DNA of 64,000 nt. Source: Botryococcus braunii. Its lineage: Eukaryota > Chlorophyta > Trebouxiophyceae. Below are positions 42,879 through 54,744 of the stretch, one piece after another. A program made the translations under genes and the position numbers. The notes beneath the pieces were generated by a model that worked only from the letters and a program-made list of their open reading frames with translations, was not told the DNA's origin and did not search any database. Where the stretch lies: the NCBI GenBank assembly GCA_002005505.1, contig KV908345.1, forward strand, positions 717,659-781,658. The letters run 5' to 3'. The stretch's first letter is position 1, and every line of letters begins with the position of its first letter.

Positions 42879-44788
42879 ATGGAGGCTGATCCTTATTGTG
42901 ATGTTGAGATTACAGAGGAATTTAGTCCACCCAGACGTCGTGTCCGACAACCGCCTATAGTATTAGGTACACCTGAAGCACCACCTGTCAACGAGTCTTT
43001 GCAAATCATCCAGGACGAGCCTGAGTTAGCTGCGTTAATTCCAGCTATGTTACAGAATATCGAAAGAGGATGTGGTCAGGCAGAAGCCCAGCGTTTTGCG
43101 GATTCACTTAGGGGTGGAATAGACGTTGGTAACGAAGCTGTACACATGATGAAGGGTCTTGTTAGGGCCATACACAAGTCTTTGAACTTAAAAGATAGTG
43201 AGATGACGACTCAGATTACATCGGCAGTCACGGCAGCCGTCAGACATCAGAGATCTACGCCAGTCAGCAACGTCCCAACTCCGCAAGAGAGGTCAACTCG
43301 AAGGAAGATGCTATCAGAGCGTCTTCCCGCACTCGTCAAGGGCAGTGCAATTACATTTTGGATCGATCACGTCAAGGCCATTATACGACAGGATGGCACA
43401 GGTTTGTCAGAGGCAGAAATCTTGGATGCAGTCAAGAAGGCTGCGCGAGTGAATACTGAAGTGGCATTAAGCATTGATTCAGCAACCATGGGTAAGAACA
43501 TTGCTGATGTCAAAGAGTTCTTTGTGATACTAACCCGCTTGTTTAAACCTGATCATATTGGGTATCTTGCTGCATTGAGAGCAAAACGTCAGAAGGAAAA
43601 TCAACCTGCAGGTGAGTATATCACTGAGATCAAGGATCTAGGATATAAACATTGGGTTGGGTTGCCTGAAAAAGCAGAGACGTTTGAGATTATCATTAAC
43701 TCGATGTCTGACAAGTTTCACCGTGGATTCATGAGGGAGAAACTGTCCACCATGCATGTGGCAATGCAGGCCACTGATAACCCAAACCCAATCACTTTTT
43801 CACATTTACAAACTTGGGCTTTAGACTCGGACGCTGAATTTGTAATGAGACTGCAGAACAAGAGGACTAACAACATGCAGGCAGGAAAAGTGAACAATTC
43901 GCAGGGAGAGAATGAGCAGAACCAAGGGAACTTCACGGATAACCGCAACACTAATTACAGGGGCAGAGGACGCGGATACGGCAGAGGCTACGCAAATTAT
44001 AACCAGGGTTTCGAAGAGAAATCACCATTCTCATTCATGATGCAGCTGCACTTCTCAGGTGATGAGGATTCGGATCTAGATGTTAATATTTGTGATCTCA
44101 CATCTGGCAGCAAACATGAAGAAGATACTGAAGAGACTGATGGTGAAGGTAACCCTGAGTCTTCTTTTACGCCTATGCCAATTGAGACTCGCAAGTTTAC
44201 TACTTATGTGCCTGCCAGTGCTGCTACCAATAAACGCAAGAGAACTGTGTCTTCTCCGTCTATTGAGCATGCTGCAGCAACTCCTGACCAAGTTTTACCT
44301 TGTCATCCAACTCCTGTGGATGAACAATTTCCTAAGTTGCCTCAAGATTATCTTTCAAGCACTAAATCCAGGAATGCAACGAAGTCTCCACCAGTGAGGA
44401 AAATCATTCGCAAGCCTAAGGCAAGTGGCAGGAAGTCAGCATTAGCAGTCAAGACCCCTGCAGGCATTCCATCTTTACCCTCTATCCAGAAAAAGAATGT
44501 TCCGGCACGTACGGCGCAGCAAAATAATTCATCGAGTACTGCTGCACCAAATTCAGCCGGGCCTTTCTCTTTCAAGCAAGTAATTACCTCAGATATTCTA
44601 GCCGTTGAAAAGGGAAAAAGGCTGATGACTGCTGGAGAAAAACATGCATTTGATTTACAGCAGCAGGCTTCAGGTAAGCCCCAGCCTTATGACATCCCTG
44701 GGCAATCTAATTTACCAGTACCTCCACTTCCTGAACATGAATCTGCGTTTCAGCATGTACCCTTGTATTCAGATGGTTGTTGGAGAAT
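42879..44788 (+). CDS. Element E gag, N-terminal and capsid part (split by D)
   Basis: The ATG at 42879 (MEADPYCDVEIT) is preferred over an in-frame start at 42837, which would fall in the presumed LTR and primer site. Capsid-like helical region: FWIDHVKAIIRQ, VKEFFVILTRLFKPDHIGYL, QPAGEYITEIKDL (43350-43640). A Gly/Arg-rich segment (NYRGRGRGYGRGYANY, near 43955) may bind RNA; no CCHC knuckle is present. Then acidic and Ser/Pro/Lys-rich low-complexity stretches. The frame is cut at ...GCWRI by the D LTR at 44789 and continues at 59884 with MPLPDPTNL. Confidence 0.82.
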
Positions 44789-45264
44789 TGTCGTAGAATG
44801 CACAAGTTAGAGAGAATTTCCAAGTTGTGAGAGAGAGAGAGACAAGGCCGGATGGCCGACAAGTTGGACGCTCTTTCCAATTACAAGTAACCCCCACCTC
44901 ACGGAGCTTCCACTCCCTACTTGTGGTCTACTAAGCTTCCAAATTACCTGAGTGCGTGTCTTCCCGTGGCTTACGTCTCTATCCGTTCCTTCCCGTGGTT
45001 CGTGATCGTGTGTTCACGTTCCTCCAATGGTAGCGCACTAGTCCACCAAACCTCTACAATAGTATCTAGAAAATATCCTAGAATCCTACTATGAGAGTAA
45101 CGTCCATAACTATCCAATGGAATTCGACGGCTAGGAAGCCAAGGCTAGACGCTAGGCACGTGCGTACTCGCGTTGCTCGTACGACATGTGCGCTACATGT
45201 GCGCCTAGGCTAGGGGTTAAGGGAAATGTCCAGAAATGCCGGGAAATCCCTACATTCCATTACA
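44789..45264 (-). repeat. 3' LTR of D-outer
   Basis: 476 bp, TGTCGTAGAATGC...CCATTACA on plus. A handful of differences from 59401-59878 make this pair older than the others here. Confidence 0.92.
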
Positions 45265-46217
45265 TCATCCCCCCCTTAATTCCTGCATGACGTCATGCAG
45301 CCACATACACACATACAGTAGACCACAATTAGAAGGGAATGGTCGTCACCGAACGGCCCATCCACCAGCGCCGTTAGACCCTTGCCGAATGGGTTACATT
45401 AGGGTCCCCGCCTCCAAGTTATTCCCCTATCATCCCAAGCAATTGACTAAAGCGTCCAATTTTTTTTTTTGTTTTTAATTTATTTATTAGGTGTGCTTTA
45501 TTCCCGTCCTAAGTACAATACCGTACGATACGATACGATATGATACGATACGACACGGTACGATAAATTACGATAAATTACGGCGAACTACGACGAACTA
45601 CGACGAACGTTCGCCTTATTCCTTTCGAACTATCCAAGTCCGCCTTTATTGACACATCCCTATTTATTATTTATTAAAACAATACAATGCTTGTGACACA
45701 ACCGATAAACAATCCGAACAAGATAAATATGACACAGGTGTAGCTCAGTTCACAATGCTTTCCTAAAGTGGCTATCCATACAACACAGTTTCTTTATGAT
45801 ACATTGTCCATACTGTACACATACTGTACACATAAGGTACACATATAGTACATAGAAAGAAATCCATCCCAAGATGCCAAGTAGTCCATATCCAAGGGTT
45901 CCAAGTAGCCCATATCCAAGGGTTCCAAGTCACTTCTGTACTTCAAGCCCACGTCCCAAGTGCTAGTTAAGCAGACTGCGGTTGCGCGCCATGTGTACTT
46001 CAATTCCCATCCCTGAATGCAGAACCCCGAGTTCAATGCATCGAAGCGGTATGAGGCCTCATGCCACACATACCGAGGTAGGCAACCTACCCCGTCCCTT
46101 GTCCCAAAGTACACAAGATATACAGTCCCTACCATAGGTCCCGTCCCATGTATTCCCAGACACCAGGTGGGAACTCCACAAGTGGAATGAGGGGGACAAC
46201 CGTCCGGAGGGGCCCGT
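45265..46217 (-). other. D-outer 3' untranslated region with short tandem arrays
   Basis: On minus, a purine tract (AATTAAGGGGGGGATGA) adjoins the LTR. An array of ACGAT/ACGA-type repeats occupies about 45522-45606. A 24-bp unit (CCAAGTAGCCCATATCCAAG GGTT) occurs about twice near 45868-45932. No ORF is supported; the frame crossing this region is an extension of repeats. Confidence 0.75.
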
Positions 46218-47876
46218 TCAAGGGAAGGTGTCGCGCAGCGCCACCTGGTCCCAAATGGGCGGGGCGAGCCCCTGGAGTCTATGATAGGTATTAACCAGCC
46301 CGGGATGGGTCTCGAATGCCTCCTGAGATTCCCATGAGTCCTCTGTGGCCCCATGGCCTGCCCACTTTACAAGGTACTCGAGAAAGGGTGTGCCATCCTC
46401 AAAATGGTAGGAGTACCCATCCTTGTCGTGCAACAGCCGGTGATCGACTAGTGCATCCACTACCCACTCCAGGTGAGTGGTGCCATCCGCTTTGGTGATG
46501 ACTTTTGGGGGGCAGTATCCACGCGACTGCGCCTCCTCACGTGTCCAGTATGGCTTCAAATAGCAGACATTTATGCGGGGGTGGATGTCCAACCGGTCCG
46601 GAAGATCCAGTGTGACGAAGTTAACGTTGTCGGGCGTGACCGCCATGACCCTGAAGGGTCCCACGTGCTGCAGCTTGCTGAATCTGTTTGAAGTTAGCGT
46701 GGGGGCCGCACGGGTTGAAAGGAGGACATAGTCCCCTTCCTGGTAGATGGCCTCCCTCCTATGCCGGTTGGCATAGGCCGTCTGACGGTCTTGAGCTGCA
46801 CGCAAACACTTCCTTGCAAGGGTGATTTTGTCTTGCATTTTTCTCATGAAGAGATCAGCCCTATCCACCTTAGTGCCCTCCATGTGTCCCACCGCAAACG
46901 GTATATTTGGATCTTGCCCATATGTTAACCTGAAGGGTGTGGAGTTTAGGGAAGTTTGCCAAGAGTTGTTGTAGGCAAATTCCGCCACTGAAAGGTAATC
47001 CTCCCACTCCTTTGGGTTATCCTTGACATAGTGTTTCAGAAAATCTTCCAAGATCCTATTCACCCGTTCCGTTTGACCATCTGACTGAGGATGATATGCC
47101 GTAGTTCGAGCCGGCTTGCACCCCGTCAGACTTAGAAGTGTGTTCATGAAATTATTCACAAACCGAGGATCTCGGTCCGAAACAATTTCCTCAGGGAACC
47201 CGTGATACTTCCATACTTTATCCCTCATCAGAACAGCAACTTCATAAGCATCTGCATTGGTAGTGGTAGGGGCAAAGTGGGCACATTTGCTCAACCTGTC
47301 AACCACTACCCATACTGCGTTATGCCCGTGTTTGCTTTTAGGCAGTCCCGTGATGAAATCCATTGAGATGCTTTGCCATTTCCTTGTGGGGATTTGTAAA
47401 GGGTGTAAGAGTCCTGCGGGTAACTGGTTTGAGGCCTTCACCCGCTGGCATGAATCACAATACTTCACATACTCCCGCACATCCTCCGCCATTCCCGGCC
47501 ACCACCAGTCCCGCTTCACTAGATCATACATCTTCGCAAAGCCTGGATGACCAACAGAAGGAGGTTCATGCAAAGCTTTCAATATGTCCTGCCGCAGATT
47601 CCTAGCAACTGGACCTTCCTTATCCCGGACTTCATAAAATGCGGGCACATATTTTCTTCCCTCCCTTCCAAATTCCCAAACCCCGTCCGTAAAGTGAACT
47701 TTTCTCTTATTTGCCCTTGTTCCCAACCACGAATCATGTGCGTAAGCACCCTTCAACAATTCCAAGAAGGTGTCACACCCGTCAGACCCGAGGGTGATGG
47801 AGCCCGAGCGGGCCCTCCCGTCCCCATCCATCGAGGTTGCATTGGTCCCCTTCCCGGGGTTGGGCTCCGTGGAGAC
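46218..47876 (-). CDS. D-outer pol 3' part: integrase and chromodomain
   Basis: Linker and zinc site (HPGFAKMYDLV...CDSCQ), core D (SMDFITGLPK), D (VSDRDPRF), E (TERVNRILED), HVGPFRVMAV, then a chromodomain with a long insertion (VVDALVDHRLL..FLEYLVKWAGHGATEDSWE). The tryptophan codon that is a stop in D2 is intact here (RDWWWPGM). It continues upstream across the solo LTR at 47877-48143. D-outer reads HVGPF where D2 reads PRHVGPF, a 6-bp in-frame difference. Confidence 0.9.
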   Translation of the reverse strand, partial: VSTEPNPGKGTNATSMDGDGRARSGSITLGSDGCDTFLELLKGAYAHDSWLGTRANKRKVHFTDGVWEFGREGRKYVPAFYEVRDKEGPVARNLRQDILKALHEPPSVGHPGFAKMYDLVKRDWWWPGMAEDVREYVKYCDSCQRVKASNQLPAGLLHPLQIPTRKWQSISMDFITGLPKSKHGHNAVWVVVDRLSKCAHFAPTTTNADAYEVAVLMRDKVWKYHGFPEEIVSDRDPRFVNNFMNTLLSLTGCKPARTTAYHPQSDGQTERVNRILEDFLKHYVKDNPKEWEDYLSVAEFAYNNSWQTSLNSTPFRLTYGQDPNIPFAVGHMEGTKVDRADLFMRKMQDKITLARKCLRAAQDRQTAYANRHRREAIYQEGDYVLLSTRAAPTLTSNRFSKLQHVGPFRVMAVTPDNVNFVTLDLPDRLDIHPRINVCYLKPYWTREEAQSRGYCPPKVITKADGTTHLEWVVDALVDHRLLHDKDGYSYHFEDGTPFLEYLVKWAGHGATEDSWESQEAFETHPGLVNTYHRLQGLAPPIWDQVALRDTFP

Positions 47877-48143
47877 TGTAGCATTTCCTAGGGTATAATG
47901 CTCTAGTATGGTCCTTGGCATTGCTCTTTGACTTGCCATGTGATCTGGATTCGCAGTACAACCTCGCTCAAGTAGTTCCCTCGGTTGCCCGACTACGTAT
48001 ACGCGTCTGTGGCAGTACAGTATAATTCAATCCACCCTGGGTTTAAGAGTACGCTTGCGAATCAATCATGTAACACTCTTTCGTTGCACACCACGAACGT
48101 CTCACTGTCTCATAAAAACCTCTTCCGCTTAGTTAACGCTACA
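47877..48143 (+). repeat. Solo LTR of family A inserted in D-outer pol
   Basis: 267 bp, TGTAGCATTTCC...AACGCTACA, with GTATAC inserted near 47998 relative to element A. TSD gagac lies at 47872-47876 and 48144-48148. The uninterrupted site survives in D2 (near 52243). The internal part of the element is gone, the classic product of LTR-LTR recombination. Confidence 0.95.
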
Positions 48144-49089
48144 GAGACGTTGCGCTGCTGTTGTCCCTGGAGCTGTCCCTGGAGGACTGGGTTCCTAGAC
48201 AACGCATCCGCAACGTTAGTCTTTCCAGGCTCCCAAACCCAAAGAATGTTGAACTCCTGCAACTTCTCAGCCCACCGTGCCCTCCGAGGGCTTAAACCAA
48301 CCTGTTGCTGAAGAAAAGTGTTACACTTATGGTCTGTGGTGACAGTGACTTGTTTCCCTAGGACATAACATCTCCATTCAGTCAAGGCATACACTACAGC
48401 AAGTAACTCCCTCTCAGTTGCAGAATAGTTCCTTTCTGCACTATTGAGCTTCTTACTGTAATAAGCAATGACTCGACCTTCCTGCAATAGTACAGCGCCA
48501 ACCCCAAAATCACTCGCATCACAAATTACCTGGAAGGGTTTACGAAGGTCTGGCAGTGATAGTATGGGTGCCTGTATTAATGCATCCTTGAGAGCCGCAA
48601 GGGCCTCATCTTGCTCCTTTCCCCAAGTCCAAGAACTTTTGCTACTGGACAGTTCAGTCAAAGGTGCAGCAAGTGAGCTGAACCCCTGAATAAATTTTCG
48701 AAAATAATTTGCAAGCCCCAAAAATCTACGCACGTCGGTGACGTTTTGGGGTGTGGGCCAATCCTTGACTACCTCCACCTTTTGGGGGTCCACTTTCAGT
48801 CCATCCTTGCCAATGATATGCCCGAGGTATTTGAGTTCTGAGCATAAGAATTCACATTTGGCAAGTTTTGCAAACAATTCCTTTTCCCGAAGGCGTTGGA
48901 ACACCTTCCGAAGATGAGCATAATGCTCCTCTTCATCCCGACTGAAAATTAGAACATCGTCAAGGTACACTACCACAAACCCTTCCCTTATGAAATCATG
49001 AAAGATTTCATTCATTAGGCGTTGAAAGGTAGCGGGGGCGTTGGTGAGTCCAAAAGGAAGCACTAAGAACTCATACAGCCCAAAGGGTG
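48144..49089 (-). CDS. D-outer pol middle part: RT C-terminal half and RNase H
   Basis: From SPFGLYEFLVLPFGLTNAP through YLDDVLIFS (near 48965), the RT thumb, RNase H (VICDASDFGVGAVL, TERELLAV, TDHKCN) to the RNase H-integrase linker. The upstream edge is broken at 49089 by filler DNA and the D2 LTR, and the downstream edge by the solo LTR. Confidence 0.88.
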
Positions 49090-49115
49090 ATGTAGAACTG
49101 ATACAGCCCAAAGGG
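49090..49115 (-). other. Templated filler at the D-outer/D2 junction
   Basis: ATGTAGAACTG followed by a second copy of the adjacent 17-bp ATACAGCCCAAAGGGTG, the last two bases of which double as the first TG of the D2 LTR. No target-site duplication. Confidence 0.8.
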
Positions 49116-49580
49116 TGTCGTAGAATGCACAAGTTAGAGAGAATTTCCAAGTTGTGAGAGAGAGAGAGACAAGGCCGGATGGCCGACAAGTTGGACGCTC
49201 TTTCCAATTACAAGTAACCCCCACCTCACGGAGCTTCCACTCCCTACTTGTGGTCTACTAAGCTTCCAAATTACCTGAGTGCGTGTCTTCCCGTGGCTTA
49301 CGTCTCTATCCGTTCCTTCCCGTGGTTCGTGATCGTGTGTTCACGTTCCTCCAATGGTAGCGCACTAGTCCACCAAACCTCTACAATAGTATCTAGAAAA
49401 TATCCTAGAATCCTACTATGAGAGTAACGTCCATAACTATCCAATGGAATTCGACGGCTAGGAAGCCAAGGCTAGACGCTAGGCACGTGCGTACTCGCGT
49501 TGCTCGTACGACATGTGCGCCTAGGCACGGGGGTAAGGGAAATGTCTAGAAATGCCGGGAAATCCCCACATTCCATCACA
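49116..49580 (-). repeat. 3' LTR of D2
   Basis: Pairs with 56101-56565 by length and by the absence of the 11-bp duplication present in the outer pair. Confidence 0.92.
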
Positions 49581-50581
49581 TCATCCCCCCCTTAATTCCT
49601 GCATGTCCTCATGCAGCCACATACACACATACAGTAGACCACAATTATAAGGGAATGGTCGTCACCGAACGGCCCATCCACCAGCGCCGTTAGACCCTTG
49701 CCGAATGGGTTACATTAGGGTCCCCGCCTCCAAGTTATTCCCCTATCATCCCAAGCAATTGACTAAAGCGTCCAATTTTTTTTTTGTTTTTAATTTATTT
49801 ATTAGGTGTGCTTTATTCCCGTCCTAAGTACAATACTGTACGATACGATACGATATGATACGATACGACACGGTACGATAAATTACGATAAATTACGGCG
49901 AACTACGACGAACTACGACGAACGTTCGCCTTATTCCTTTCGAACTATCCAAGTCCGCCTTTATTGACACATCCCTATTTATTATTTATTAAAACAATAC
50001 AATGCTTGTGACACAACCGATAAACAATCCGAACAAGATAAATATGACACAGGTGTAGCTCAGTTCACAATGCTTTCCTAAAGTGGCTATCCATACAACA
50101 CAGTTTCTTTATGATACATTGTCCATACTGTACACATACTGTACACATAAGGTACACATATAGTACATAGAAAGAAATCCATCCCAAGATGCCAAGTAGT
50201 CCATATCCAAGGGTTCCAAGTAGCCCATATCCAAGGGTTCCAAGTAGCCCATATCCAAGGGCTCCCAAGTAGCCCATAGCCAAGGGTTCCAAGTCACTTC
50301 TGTACTTCAAGCCCACGTCCCAAGTGCTAGTTAAGCAGACTGCGGTTGCGCGCCATGTGTACTTCAATTCCCATCCCTGAATGCAGAACCCCGAGTTCAA
50401 TGCATCGAAGCGGTATGAGGCCTCATGCCACACATACCGAGGTAGGCAACCTACCCCGTCCCTTGTCCCAAAGTACACAAGATATACAGTCCCTACCATA
50501 GGTCCCGTCCCATGTATTCCCAGACACCAGGTGGGAACTCCACAAGTGGAATGAGGGGGACAACCGTCCGGAGGGGCCCGT
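49581..50581 (-). other. D2 3' untranslated region with expanded minisatellite
   Basis: As in D-outer but with about four copies of the 24-bp unit (near 50191-50300) in place of two. The ACGAT-type array is at about 49844-49928. Confidence 0.8.
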
Positions 50582-53500
50582 TCAAGGGAAGGTGTCGCGC
50601 AGCGCCACCTGGTCCCAAATGGGCGGGGCGAGCCCCTGGAGTCTATGATAGGTATTAACCAGCCCGGGATGGGTCTCGAATGCCTCCTGAGATTCCCATG
50701 AGTCCTCTGTGGCCCCATGGCCTGCCCACTTTACAAGGTACTCGAGAAAGGGTGTGCCATCCTCAAAATGGTAGGAGTACCCATCCTTGTCGTGCAACAG
50801 CCGGTGATCGACTAGTGCATCCACTACCCACTCCAGGTGAGTGGTGCCATCCGCTTTGGTGATGACTTTTGGGGGGCAGTATCCACGCGACTGCGCCTCC
50901 TCACGTGTCCAGTATGGCTTCAAATAGCAGACATTTATGCGGGGGTGGATGTCCAACCGGTCCGGAAGATCCAGTGTGACGAAGTTAACGTTGTCGGGCG
51001 TGACCGCCATGACCCTGAAGGGTCCCACGTGCCTGGGCTGCAGCTTGCTGAATCTGTTTGAAGTTAGCGTGGGGGCCGCACGGGTTGAAAGGAGGACATA
51101 GTCCCCTTCCTGGTAGATGGCCTCCCTCCTATGCCGGTTGGCATAGGCCGTCTGACGGTCTTGAGCTGCACGCAAACACTTCCTTGCAAGGGTGATTTTG
51201 TCTTGCATTTTTCTCATGAAGAGATCAGCCCTATCCACCTTAGTGCCCTCCATGTGTCCCACCGCAAACGGTATATTTGGATCTTGCCCATAGGTTAACC
51301 TGAAGGGTGTGGAGTTTAGGGAAGTTTGCCAAGAGTTGTTGTAGGCAAATTCCGCCACTGAAAGGTAATCCTCCCACTCCTTTGGGTTATCCTTGACATA
51401 GTGTTTCAGAAAATCTTCCAAAATCCTATTCACCCGTTCCGTTTGACCATCTGACTGAGGATGATATGCCGTAGTTCGAGCCGGCTTGCACCCCGTCAGA
51501 CTTAGAAGTGTGTTCATGAAATTATTCACAAACCGAGGATCTCGGTCCGAAACAATTTCCTCAGGGAAACCGTGATACTTCCATACTTTATCCCTCATCA
51601 GAACAGCAACTTCATAAGCATCTGCATTGGTAGTGGTAGGGGCAAAGTGGGCACATTTGCTCAACCTGTCAACCACTACCCATATTGCGTTATGCCCGTG
51701 TTTGCTTTTAGGCAGTCCCGTGATGAAATCCATTGAGATGCTTTGCCATTTCCTTGTGGGGATTTGTAAAGGGTGTAAGAGTCCTGCGGGTAACTGGTTT
51801 GAGGCCTTCACCCGCTGGCATGAATCACAATACTTCACATACTCCCACACATCCTCCGCCATTCCCGGCCACCACTAGTCCCGCTTCACTAGATCATACA
51901 TCTTCGCAAAGCCTGGATGACCAACAGTCGGAGGTTCATGCAAAGCTTTCAATATGTCCTGCCGCAGATTCCTAGCAACTGGACCTTCCTTATCCCGGAC
52001 TTCATAAAATGCAGGCACATATTTTCTTCCCTCCCTTCCAAATTCCCAAACCCCGTCCGTAAAGTGAACTTTTCTCCTATTTGCCCTTGTTCCCAACCAC
52101 GAATCATGTGCGTAAGCACCCTTCAACAATTCCAAGAAGGTGTCACACCCGTCAGACCCGAGGGTGATGGAGCCCGAGCGGGCCCTCCCGTCCCCATCCA
52201 TCGAGGTTGCAATGGTCCCCTTCCCGGGGTTGGGCTCCGTGGAGACGTTGCGCTGCTGTTGTCCCTGGAGCTGTCCCTGGAGGACTGGGTTCCTGGACAA
52301 CGCATCCGCAACGTTAGTCTTTCCAGGCTCCCAAACCCAAAGAATGTTGAACTCCTGCAACTTCTCAGCCCACCGTGCCCTCCGAGGGCTTAAACCAACC
52401 TGTTGCTGAAGAAAAGTGTTACACTTATGGTCTGTGGTGACAGTGACTTGTTTCCCTAGGACATAACATCTCCATTCAGTCAAGGCATACACTACAGCAA
52501 GTAACTCCCTCTCAGTTGCAGAATAGTTCCTTTCTGCACTATTGAGCTTCTTACTGTAATAAGCAATGACTCGACCTTCCTGCAATAGTACAGCGCCAAC
52601 CCCAAAATCACTCGCATCACAAATTACCTGGAAGGGTTTACGAAGGTCTGGCAGTGATAGTATGGGTGCCTGTATTAATGCATCCTTGAGAGCCGCAAGG
52701 GCCTCATCTTGCTCCTTTCCCCAAGTCCAAGAACTTTTGCTACTGGACAGTTTAGTCAAAGGAGCAGCAAGTGAGCTGAACCCCTGAATAAATTTTCGAA
52801 AATAATTTGCAAGCCCCAAAAATCTACGCACGTCGGTGACGTTTTGGGGTGTGGGCCAATCCTTGACTACCTCCACCTTTTGGGGGTCCACTTTTAGTCC
52901 ATCCTTGCCAATGATATGCCCGAGGTATTTGAGTTCTGAGCTTAAGAATTCACATTTGGCAAGTTTTGCAAACAATTCCTTTTCCCGAAGGCGTTGGAAC
53001 ACCTTCCGAAGATGAGCATAATGCTCCTCTTCATCCCGACTGAAAATTAGAACATCGTCAAGGTACACTACCACAAACCCTTCCCTTATGAAATCATGAA
53101 AGATTTCATTCATTAGGCGTTGAAAGGTAGCGGGGGCGTTGGTGAGTCCAAAAGGAAGCACTAAGAACTCATACAGCCCAAAGGGTGTACGAAACGCTGT
53201 TTTAGGAATGTCTTCCTCCTTTAGCCTTACTTGATGATAACCACTGAGGAGGTCCAGACTAGAGAAAATCTTAGCACCTTTAAGTTTATCAAGCAAGTCG
53301 TCTATGCGAGGGAGAGGGTACCTATCATGAATGGTGATTTTATTTAATGCCCTGTAGTCTATAACCATTCGGTATGTGCCCTCCTTCTTCCTCACAAACA
53401 AGACCGGTGAAGCATATGGTGAACATGAGGGGCGTATGTGTCCCTTAGAAAGTAGTTCATCCACAGTTCGCTCACATTCCTCAGTTTCTTCCACGGACAA

Positions 53501-54742
53501 GCGGTAAGCAGGACGGTTTGGAGGAGTTATTCCTTCCTGCACATTAATAGTGTGATAGACTTGTCGGTGTGGGGGTAGTCCTGGTAGCCCAGTTGGAAAA
53601 ATGTCCTTGTACTCCCGGAGCAAGTGTGCTAGCCGCTCAGGCTTTTTAGCACAAATTTCCTCTAGAGGGTCCGAAGGCTTACCCGTGGTGACCTCGGATT
53701 CTCCCTCTTCCTCTTCCTTTTCCTCTTCCCTTTCCTCTTCCTCTTCCACTTCCTTCTCCACTTCTAGGCAACTCTCCATATCCGGGGCCGTGCCCGAGGT
53801 ATCCCCCGGCGCAGAGTTGTGTAAGGAAGTCCCGGATGACTCCGTCGAGGGGTCGTCCATGTCCACCAAAGGTGGCATCTCTTCTTGTTCATCCCAACCA
53901 ACATGTTCATCCTTGGCCATGACATTGAACAAGCAGGTTTTCCAATGATCCCGTTTCCCTTTCCTGGTGTTTCCTAATTTGATTCCCCATCCCAACTTCT
54001 TTCCCAAGCCTTTTCCATGTTTGTTTAACAAGACCCATTTGTTATTGTGTCTAATATGAGCCTTGCCAGCTCTCACATTAACATTAGCATGTCCTGGTGC
54101 TAGCCTATCCTGTCCCAAAATAATGTCAATTCCTTCCATTATTGAGTCACACACAAGAAAGGAGTGTCTCGTAATGATAGATGGAGCAAACCGGACACTC
54201 AAATCCACTTTCCCATTTGTGTGTGTTACTGTCCCATCAGCAAGTGTGACGGGTGAAGTCCTCTTGTTATACCTCAAACCTTGCAAAACTTTTTCCCGGA
54301 CAAAAGAGTGTGTGGCCCCGGTGTCCATTAAAGCTTTACATTGTTGTCCCCTTGTCATGACAGGAAATGTGAGGTTAAGAGGTGCAGCACTTGACGTTGA
54401 ACCCAACTGACAAGATGCTTTGGGTGCTGCATAAGCTAAAACAAAGGAAAAAGGAAATGTACATTGCTGCCCTTGAAAAGAAAAGCATTCCCCTTTTGAG
54501 CCCCTAGCAAGAATTTTCAGGTTTGCGAGAGAGCGTAACCGCAAAAAGAAACTCCTACTTTTCCACACCTTCTGGCCTATCACAAAGCATGCACTGACTT
54601 GTGAATTTTCTTTTCGTTCAGCAAGAAAAGATTCAATACAAGTCTCAGCTTTGTGTTTGCCAGGAACAATCAGAGGTGTATTCCAACTTCCCAAGGACTT
54701 CTGAACAAGAAAAGTTAAATATGAAAAACAAATTTCATTCAT
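50582..54742 (-). pseudogene. D2 pol (PR-RT-RNase H-IN-chromodomain) with one stop
   Basis: The ATG at 54742 lies two bases beyond the gag TAG. About 1,385 codons are open except for a TAG at 51875-51877 in the integrase zinc domain, where D-outer has TGG (Trp). N-terminal domain of about 140 residues (shared with Gypsy-2); protease [10 protein letters not shown] and IILGQDRL; a Glu-rich linker (about 25 residues, mostly E, near 53700-53770). [22 protein letters not shown] and YLDDVLIFS (near 53050); RNase H VICDASDFGVGAVL; integrase core and chromodomain as in D-outer. A single point mutation separates it from coding integrity. Confidence 0.92.
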
Positions 54743-54744
54743 GA

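Noticed and set aside
47877..47939. N-terminal extension MASQRAMPRTILEHY of the D integrase frame, and the similar C-terminal tail on the 49207 frame
   Set aside because: Both are encoded by the solo LTR of family A, not by D.
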